Assembly: GCF_020042285.1 (NCBI RefSeq)
Contig: NZ_CP083388.1
Coordinates: 2,940,001-3,004,000 of the forward strand
DNA: 64,000 nucleotides
Source: Ferruginibacter albus
Lineage (GTDB): Bacteria; Bacteroidota; Bacteroidia; Chitinophagales; Chitinophagaceae
Direction: 5' to 3'
Position 1 is the stretch's first letter. Each line of letters begins with the position of its first letter. The position numbers were made by a program, and so were the translations under genes. Of this stretch, positions 58,631 through 64,000 are shown one piece after another. The notes under the pieces are model-generated. The model worked only from the letters and a program-made list of their open reading frames with translations. It had not been told where the DNA came from and did not search any database.

Positions 58631-59845
58631 TTATCTCTCCCATTTTAAATTCAAACTAATAACGTCAGAATGAAAATCATCACTGCGCAAATAATGCCCA
58701 TAACGTACCTCAAGCATGTTTAAATGTCTGTTTTTAAACAGTCCATTAGGTGGCGCAATGCGCACACCGGAGCCAAAGAAATGACTGTGAAATGCAGATA
58801 GATCGTATGTGCTGGAATAATATTGTTCGTTTTCAAAATGCTGTGCGTAAGGAGCAAACCAGTTGATAGCAGTTTGTGTATAATATCTATAAAAAGGACT
58901 TATAGAAAAGAAAGGGCTGAATTGAATCACTGTCTCTATATCGGCAGTGTGTGCCTTTAATCCCCAGTCATCTATATAAAAACGATAGTAAGAGCGGATG
59001 ATGAACTTATCTCCTAAAAAATAATTAGCTCTTACACCTATAGGTAATTTGTAACGTTCATTAGGTAGTTTTTCAATTGCTTCAGCGCCATCTTTAAAGT
59101 AGATACGATGAAAAGGTAAGCTCAAAAAACCATGTTGATAGGTTGGATCTAACAAGAACAATACCTGCAACCGCTGGTTGATTATTTGAGATAATGTAAA
59201 AGAGGTGCTGAATGTATTTCGTCGTGACCAACGATAATCATGAAAATTATAGTTCGGTAAGCCGCCTGTAGTTGAATCACGGAGTTCAATGGGCAATATC
59301 ATTTTTACATGATCCAAATATATTTTTGCTTTGGCTTCAAACTCCCGGCTTTTATCTTTTGATGTTTTTGCAAATCCTCCACCAAAACCAATTGACAGAT
59401 AATCTGATTCAGCAGAAAGCGATAATTCATATTTTATCTTCTTTCTCTTTGCTTCATCGTCAATAGTGTAAACTGCTGAAGGATATACGTGCAAATCGTG
59501 CCCTGATGCAGATGAAATAGTATATGGATCTATCTTGTCGGAAGAAGCAGAGGTATAATAATCAACTCCCAGGTCAATATCCAAATTATTTTTACGATTG
59601 TATTTATCGTATTTTATTAGAGTAAGTTCAATGCTGTTGGCGTAATCTTTCAGCTCTTGTGTACCAATGCCTCCGGTTACAGCAGAATGGTCCCCATCCT
59701 GGTTGTAATAACTATGTACAAAATTTATTTCGCTGAGTGTAAGTTTCCGGTTTTTATATTGAGAAGAATCAAGAGCAGCAGTTTGAGAAAATGCATGAAG
59801 CAAATGAAGGTAAAGTCCAACTACAACCAAACAGATCTTTTTCAT
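58631..59845 (-). CDS. DUF3570-like outer-membrane beta-barrel protein
   Basis: 404 aa with signal peptide (cleavage near FSQT, residue 21). Alternating beta strands with aromatic girdles; the segment NNLDIDLGVDYYTSASSDKIDPYTISSASGHD is typical of DUF3570 proteins, and GVRIAPPNGLFKNRHLNMLEVRYGHYLRS with the final strand VISLNLKWER ends the barrel. Function unknown; family members often sit beside DUF4266 and thioredoxin-like genes, which are absent here. Next gene downstream encodes a small anchored protein. Confidence 0.72.
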   Translation of the reverse strand: MKKICLVVVGLYLHLLHAFSQTAALDSSQYKNRKLTLSEINFVHSYYNQDGDHSAVTGGIGTQELKDYANSIELTLIKYDKYNRKNNLDIDLGVDYYTSASSDKIDPYTISSASGHDLHVYPSAVYTIDDEAKRKKIKYELSLSAESDYLSIGFGGGFAKTSKDKSREFEAKAKIYLDHVKMILPIELRDSTTGGLPNYNFHDYRWSRRNTFSTSFTLSQIINQRLQVLFLLDPTYQHGFLSLPFHRIYFKDGAEAIEKLPNERYKLPIGVRANYFLGDKFIIRSYYRFYIDDWGLKAHTADIETVIQFSPFFSISPFYRYYTQTAINWFAPYAQHFENEQYYSSTYDLSAFHSHFFGSGVRIAPPNGLFKNRHLNMLEVRYGHYLRSDDFHSDVISLNLKWER

Positions 59846-59890
59846 GCAATGTTCAGTTTCAACTATAAATAGCTAAAGTATATATGTAAG

Positions 59891-62437
59891 TTAGAACTTT
59901 AATTCTAATCCAGCTCTTATACCAAATTTAGAAGCTCCGGGATTATCCAGGTAACTCAATCTCCACAAACCATCAATACGAATAATTCCCAAAATATTGG
60001 CAACACCAATACCTGCTTCCATATATGGTTGCTTATTAGGTATTGTAAAATGATAATTGTTATTGGTATTATAATAACCGTTTGCAACTTTATTCGCTTC
60101 GCTCATATCGCCCCAAATACCATTAAATACTGCTACTGAACGTAATTTTAGTTTGCGTAAAAATCCGATATATCTAAAAGGGAAACCGCCACCAAAGGTT
60201 TGCTGTATCATGATACTTACATACCTGTCGGTTGCAAATTCATATTGGTTCATGGCGTTGAAAGAATATTTATTGCGATAGTATGTATCGTTTCCTTTAG
60301 GAATATCCAATAACACTACCGGCAATGTACCAAATGTTCTACCCGCTTGAAAATCGTATTGCAGTCTTCCCAATCTGCCATCCGGCAGATCCTGGTATAA
60401 ACCTAATTTTACTTTATTGTAACTAAAATCACTCTTAAGTAAGCTTCCATCTAATTTAAATCCTCTTGTATAAGTAAGTGTAGCAATAGGCCAAGGACTT
60501 GCCAAGCTAATACGCCTGAAGGTTTGCGCAATGTATTTTTCTTTATGCGCAAAGCGCAACGTAGCCGATACTTCTGTTGATTGATAAGCGCTGTCAGTAA
60601 CCACTCCTTTATCTACCACAAAGGGGTTATAATTCTTATCAGTATAAAAAACACTGAAGTAAGGGGTTACTGCCAATGTTCTTGCCGTTACTTCAAAAGC
60701 AAAGCCTTTTTTAAAGTATTTATTATACGTGATATTAAATGTGCGATTATTTACCAGGTGTACAACGGTATCGCTTACCCTACGCATCAATGAACCGAAA
60801 ATGGAGTTTTGTTCAAACTCATCCGGACGTTGGCGGGTAGCTTCTATATCATTGGTATAATTTATTGATAAAGTGCTCCAGGGCTTTCGATCTAAAATAG
60901 TAAGCACCGTGGCATCGTAATGCCATCTTTTATCATGGGTGGAATAACCTAAGCCACCTTTTAGCTGATATTTTTCTGAAAAGAAACGGTTGGTGCGTAA
61001 TGCTAATGCAAAACGATTGCCTTCAATTCTGTTAGAAGTGAAAAAAGTATAAATATGGCCTACATCTATCTTGCCAACCCTGTAATACCCGGTAGCCAAT
61101 GCCGTCAATACATTTGTATATAATTTGATGATAGGCATTTTACGTACCGTATCTACCAGTTTATACACCATTGCTTCAGAAGTACTCAACGGTTCAAAGC
61201 GATTTTGCTCCAATACAACTATATTGGTATCATTTGTTTTCACTTCAGAAATATCTACCAACGGTTTATTGAAGGCTGTGTCTATTTGATTATTATCCAA
61301 TACAACATCCTTATATACGGTCGTCTTCTTAGCGATCATCGCCAGCTTTTTCAACACCGGAACTTTTAACTCTACTGCAATTGCATTACGTGTTGGAATA
61401 AATTTACCCGTTGAGTCTGGTTCATAGTTTTGTTTGATCTCAAACCGTTCGATCCAGTTAATATTTGCAGAAGAATCTATTTTCATAGTAAGAGACTTAA
61501 TAGCAAAAGAACTATCTGCTATCAACAAATATCCCTTAAACGTAAAGCTACCCGGTTGAAAAGGCTCGAACTTTACTTTTATATATTTATGATTGTCTAC
61601 ACGCTCTGTATCAATAATGTCATAATGATAAGTACCCAAAGCGTAATCTGCAATAGGACTGGCAAAGTTTACTTTTAATAATTGTATGTTATCGCTGTAG
61701 ATATTTAAGTTTTTGTATAACTCGTTTAAGTAAGTAATTAATGTCTGGTTAGGATTACCAGAAACCTGGAAGGATTCGTAATCATATCTTTCTTTGGTAG
61801 GATTATTCTGACGATAATATCTTGCAAAGGATTCTGATAAATAAACCGGAAGATACTTATTAGGATCATTGGCGCTATCAACACCCTGCAAGCCCATTGC
61901 CAATGGTTTAAAGGCTTTATTTTTTAAAATGATGGAAGGGATATTTTTCATGTCAAGCTCTACTTTATCGTACAGCCTGCATTGAAACGAAGGCTTTCCA
62001 TACACATCGTTTATATCCTTATTCTTAATAACCCGCTTTATTAGCCGCTGTGCACGGGTTAATCTTGTTTTGCCCGTTACAACTACGCCTTGTATAGCTG
62101 AAGTCATTATATCTGCTTCAAAATCTATGATCTGGTTTTTTTGATGAGCGATGGACTTTTTCTGCACCTGGTAACCAATCATCGAAATAGCAATCGTATC
62201 GGTTTTACCTGTTACGGTAAATTTATAATACCCTGCTGAATCGGTTACTACACCACTTCCGGTCTCAACTGAAAAAACTGTACAGGAAACTAATGGTCGG
62301 CCGTTTTGAGCATCGGTAACTCTGCCGGTTATAGTGCGTTGTGCAACAGCAGCATTACAGCACCATAAGCATATAAAAAGCAAGCTGTAAAAAGCTTTTC
62401 CTTTTTTAACCAATAAGTAGTTAACAATATAAACCAT
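59891..62437 (-). CDS. DUF5686 outer-membrane protein with carboxypeptidase-regulatory plug
   Basis: 848 aa. Signal region (about 12-32, ending AAVAQ). Residues about 33-118 are a CarboxypepD_reg-like domain (TITGRVTDAQNGRPLVSCTV ... TIAISMIGYQ) as in TonB-linked proteins, followed by IQGVVVTGK. The remainder (about 120-848) matches the DUF5686 family: RAQRLIKRVIKNKDINDVYGKPSFQCRLYDKVELD, then many beta strands, ending in the outer-membrane-type strand FGIRAGLELKF. Not a SusC receptor: no TonB-dependent plug. Role in the outer membrane unknown. Confidence 0.82.
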   Translation of the reverse strand: MVYIVNYLLVKKGKAFYSLLFICLWCCNAAVAQRTITGRVTDAQNGRPLVSCTVFSVETGSGVVTDSAGYYKFTVTGKTDTIAISMIGYQVQKKSIAHQKNQIIDFEADIMTSAIQGVVVTGKTRLTRAQRLIKRVIKNKDINDVYGKPSFQCRLYDKVELDMKNIPSIILKNKAFKPLAMGLQGVDSANDPNKYLPVYLSESFARYYRQNNPTKERYDYESFQVSGNPNQTLITYLNELYKNLNIYSDNIQLLKVNFASPIADYALGTYHYDIIDTERVDNHKYIKVKFEPFQPGSFTFKGYLLIADSSFAIKSLTMKIDSSANINWIERFEIKQNYEPDSTGKFIPTRNAIAVELKVPVLKKLAMIAKKTTVYKDVVLDNNQIDTAFNKPLVDISEVKTNDTNIVVLEQNRFEPLSTSEAMVYKLVDTVRKMPIIKLYTNVLTALATGYYRVGKIDVGHIYTFFTSNRIEGNRFALALRTNRFFSEKYQLKGGLGYSTHDKRWHYDATVLTILDRKPWSTLSINYTNDIEATRQRPDEFEQNSIFGSLMRRVSDTVVHLVNNRTFNITYNKYFKKGFAFEVTARTLAVTPYFSVFYTDKNYNPFVVDKGVVTDSAYQSTEVSATLRFAHKEKYIAQTFRRISLASPWPIATLTYTRGFKLDGSLLKSDFSYNKVKLGLYQDLPDGRLGRLQYDFQAGRTFGTLPVVLLDIPKGNDTYYRNKYSFNAMNQYEFATDRYVSIMIQQTFGGGFPFRYIGFLRKLKLRSVAVFNGIWGDMSEANKVANGYYNTNNNYHFTIPNKQPYMEAGIGVANILGIIRIDGLWRLSYLDNPGASKFGIRAGLELKF

Positions 62438-62555
62438 AATCTAGGATAAGTACGACAGTTAGCGAGGCCTTTTTGCAGATATCTTTATGGGTGGACCTAT
62501 AAAGGGAAAAAATTCAACAAAAATTGAACCGCTGCCTTTCTGCGCCGCAAGATAC

Positions 62556-63914
62556 TTAATTTTTGTATGGCCATTGTTTTTGAAGCCATGCATATATTAA
62601 ATAAGCTATAATTCCAGTACAAAAAACTATTAAAAACGACTTTATGATAGCTATCCCCGTAACACAAAAAAAGATCAACCACAGAATTATTGCCATAATT
62701 ACCGGCAAAGGATATAATGGCATTTTAAAAGGTAATTCTTTAGTACCTTTTCTTGCACGCAACAGTACTACCCCTACTGCCTGCCCTACAAACTGCACTA
62801 TGATGCGCATTCCTAAAATAGCGTCAATAGCATCGCCCATGCGCACTAATAAACTAAACACAAAAGCAAAGGCCGCCAACAGTAACAAGGATACATGAGG
62901 AAAGTTTTTGGTAGGATGTAATTTTGCAAAAATTTTAAAAAATACGCCATCTTTTGCTGCAGCAAAAGGCACCCTGGAATAACCTAGCAAAACTGCAAAT
63001 AGCGACGCCAGTGCTACCCATAAAATTAAAACAGTGGCAACATTGGCTGCTGCTACCCCATACAGTCTTTCAAAAAAGATACTCACAACAAACGTATTTG
63101 AATCGTGCTTTTGCCATTGCTGGATCTGTTGCCAGGGAATTACACTACTCACACTCATGTTCATTGCCATATATAAAATGCTAATTCCTATAATAGAAAT
63201 AAACATGCTGCGTGGAATATTTTTGCCTGGATTCTTTATATCGCCGCCTAAATGACAAACGTTATAATAACCGAGATAACTGTAAATACTTTTTACGCAC
63301 GCCTGTCCAAATACAAACGATGCTAACTCCTGCCACTTGAATCCAACATTTATATCATGCAATGGCTGCAAAAAATTTCCATGAGATATTCCTGCAAAAA
63401 TTATCCATCCCAATGTAAATAGCACACCCGCCCACAAAAACACGCCGATCTTTCCAATGCTATCGATCTTTCTATACAACAAAAAAGTAACGATGATAAT
63501 AACGGCGCCGGATACTGCTTTGTGCTCCCATACATTTAAATGGACCAGGTAGCCCAGGTATTGTGAAAACCCTATTGCTGCAGAAGCTGCCACCAGCGGA
63601 GCTTGTATAATCGTTTGCCAAACGTAGAGGAAACTCATCATTCTACCCAGCTTGTTTTCTCCATATGCAACTTTTAAAAAATTATAACTGCCACCAGCTA
63701 ATGGGTAAGCTGCCCCCAATTCACTCCATATCATGGCATCAATCAATGAAACTACTGCTCCTGCGATCCAGGCATATAAAAACTGTCCGCCAATTAAACC
63801 TATTACAAAGGGAAGTGTAGCAAATGGACCGATACCCACCATATCGATCATATTCAATACAGTAGAGTGAAATAAGCTTAAGCTTCGGTTAGTTTTATTG
63901 GCAGTTTCGCTCAT
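62556..63914 (-). CDS. APC-superfamily amino acid permease
   Basis: 452 aa, about 12 helices. Helix 1 VLNMIDMVGIGPFATLPFVIGLIGG and PLAGGSYNFLKVAYG (helix 3 start) are of the APC/LAT-like type, and GYYNVCHLGGDIKNPGKNIPRSM is the helix 6-7 linker. It differs from the permease at 41916 in that the first helix lacks the GAGLF motif. Substrate unknown. Single gene on the minus strand. Confidence 0.85.
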   Translation of the reverse strand: MSETANKTNRSLSLFHSTVLNMIDMVGIGPFATLPFVIGLIGGQFLYAWIAGAVVSLIDAMIWSELGAAYPLAGGSYNFLKVAYGENKLGRMMSFLYVWQTIIQAPLVAASAAIGFSQYLGYLVHLNVWEHKAVSGAVIIIVTFLLYRKIDSIGKIGVFLWAGVLFTLGWIIFAGISHGNFLQPLHDINVGFKWQELASFVFGQACVKSIYSYLGYYNVCHLGGDIKNPGKNIPRSMFISIIGISILYMAMNMSVSSVIPWQQIQQWQKHDSNTFVVSIFFERLYGVAAANVATVLILWVALASLFAVLLGYSRVPFAAAKDGVFFKIFAKLHPTKNFPHVSLLLLAAFAFVFSLLVRMGDAIDAILGMRIIVQFVGQAVGVVLLRARKGTKELPFKMPLYPLPVIMAIILWLIFFCVTGIAIIKSFLIVFCTGIIAYLIYAWLQKQWPYKN

Positions 63915-63967
63915 GAAAACGAAAATTACAATTTAGGTGGAGATATTGTTTACCACATATCAAAAAA

Positions 63968-63993
63968 AATTGCCTCTGCAAGGAGAGGCAATT
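63968..63993 (-). terminator. Intrinsic terminator of a gene beyond the right edge
   Basis: Perfect 10-bp inverted repeat AATTGCCTCT/AGAGGCAATT with a 6-nt loop; on the minus strand it is followed by a T-run. It should end a minus-strand gene lying to the right of the window. Confidence 0.7.
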
Positions 63994-64000
63994 AAAATGA

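Noticed and set aside
59891..62437. SusC/TonB-dependent receptor
   Set aside because: Has the carboxypeptidase-regulatory domain but no TonB plug; matches DUF5686 instead, and no SusD gene follows.
62497..62682. 61-aa minus-strand frame after the APC permease
   Set aside because: Overlaps the permease 3' end in another frame and has no support.

Overview
The window is AT-rich and gene-dense, and the organism reads as a member of the Bacteroidota, most likely close to Chitinophagaceae (inference). Reasons: many genes are preceded by the Bacteroidota -7 box TAnnTTTG on either strand; Shine-Dalgarno sites are weak; TTG/GTG starts are used; and the gene content is typical (DUF3857 transglutaminases, DUF4382 lipoprotein, DUF5686 and DUF3570-like outer-membrane proteins, ECF sigma factors paired with membrane-anchored beta-barrels, PafA-type phosphatase, Nramp-Usp fusion). 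No prophage, insertion sequence, CRISPR array or rRNA was seen. There is one tRNA (Gln, UUG).

Layout. 1-8 kb: the end of an unknown gene, the agmatine-to-putrescine pair (aguB, aguA), a transglutaminase-like secreted protein lacking its cysteine, a DUF4382 lipoprotein with an Asp/His-rich insert, a thioredoxin-fold protein with SxxC instead of CxxC, and clpB. 8-14 kb: a serine hydrolase, two coupled DUF3857 proteins (one with an apparent active site, one without), and queG. 14-16.7 kb: ECF sigma factor plus a protein with an N-terminal transmembrane helix and C-terminal beta-barrel, then a 0.7-kb non-coding stretch with a structured-RNA candidate and degenerate repeats. 16.7-22 kb: SRPBCC protein, ABC-2 permease, a RES-Xre toxin-antitoxin pair translationally coupled to folK, a deoxynucleoside kinase, and an MFS exporter.

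22-26 kb: a second sigma/barrel module, here led by a carboxypeptidase-regulatory-domain lipoprotein; all three genes overlap. 26-35 kb: YkgJ cysteine-cluster protein, gcvP, small hydrolase, secreted Tyr/Asn-rich protein, GH28 enzyme, and an alpha-glucan phosphorylase homologue lacking the PLP lysine. 35-48 kb is transport-rich: RidA, Nramp-Usp, hotdog thioesterase, DUF922-like protein, an MFS-DedA-dicarboxylate symporter operon, amino-acid permease, S33 peptidase, a KdpDE-like two-component system, and AmtB. 48-54 kb: ssb beside a LexA/CI-like regulator, surE, and a GT2 / PAP2 / ArnT-like group that looks like undecaprenyl-linked envelope glycan modification. 54-64 kb: tRNA-Gln, PafA-like phosphatase, an alpha-oxoamine synthase (sphingo- or sulfonolipid type), outer-membrane proteins and an APC permease.

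The most notable signals are the two sigma/trans-envelope-barrel modules, the structured intergenic element at 16.25-16.42 kb, the RES-Xre pair welded to folK, several dispersed intergenic repeats (one with five copies sharing GTGACACAAC), and a recurrent loss of catalytic residues in otherwise intact enzyme folds.
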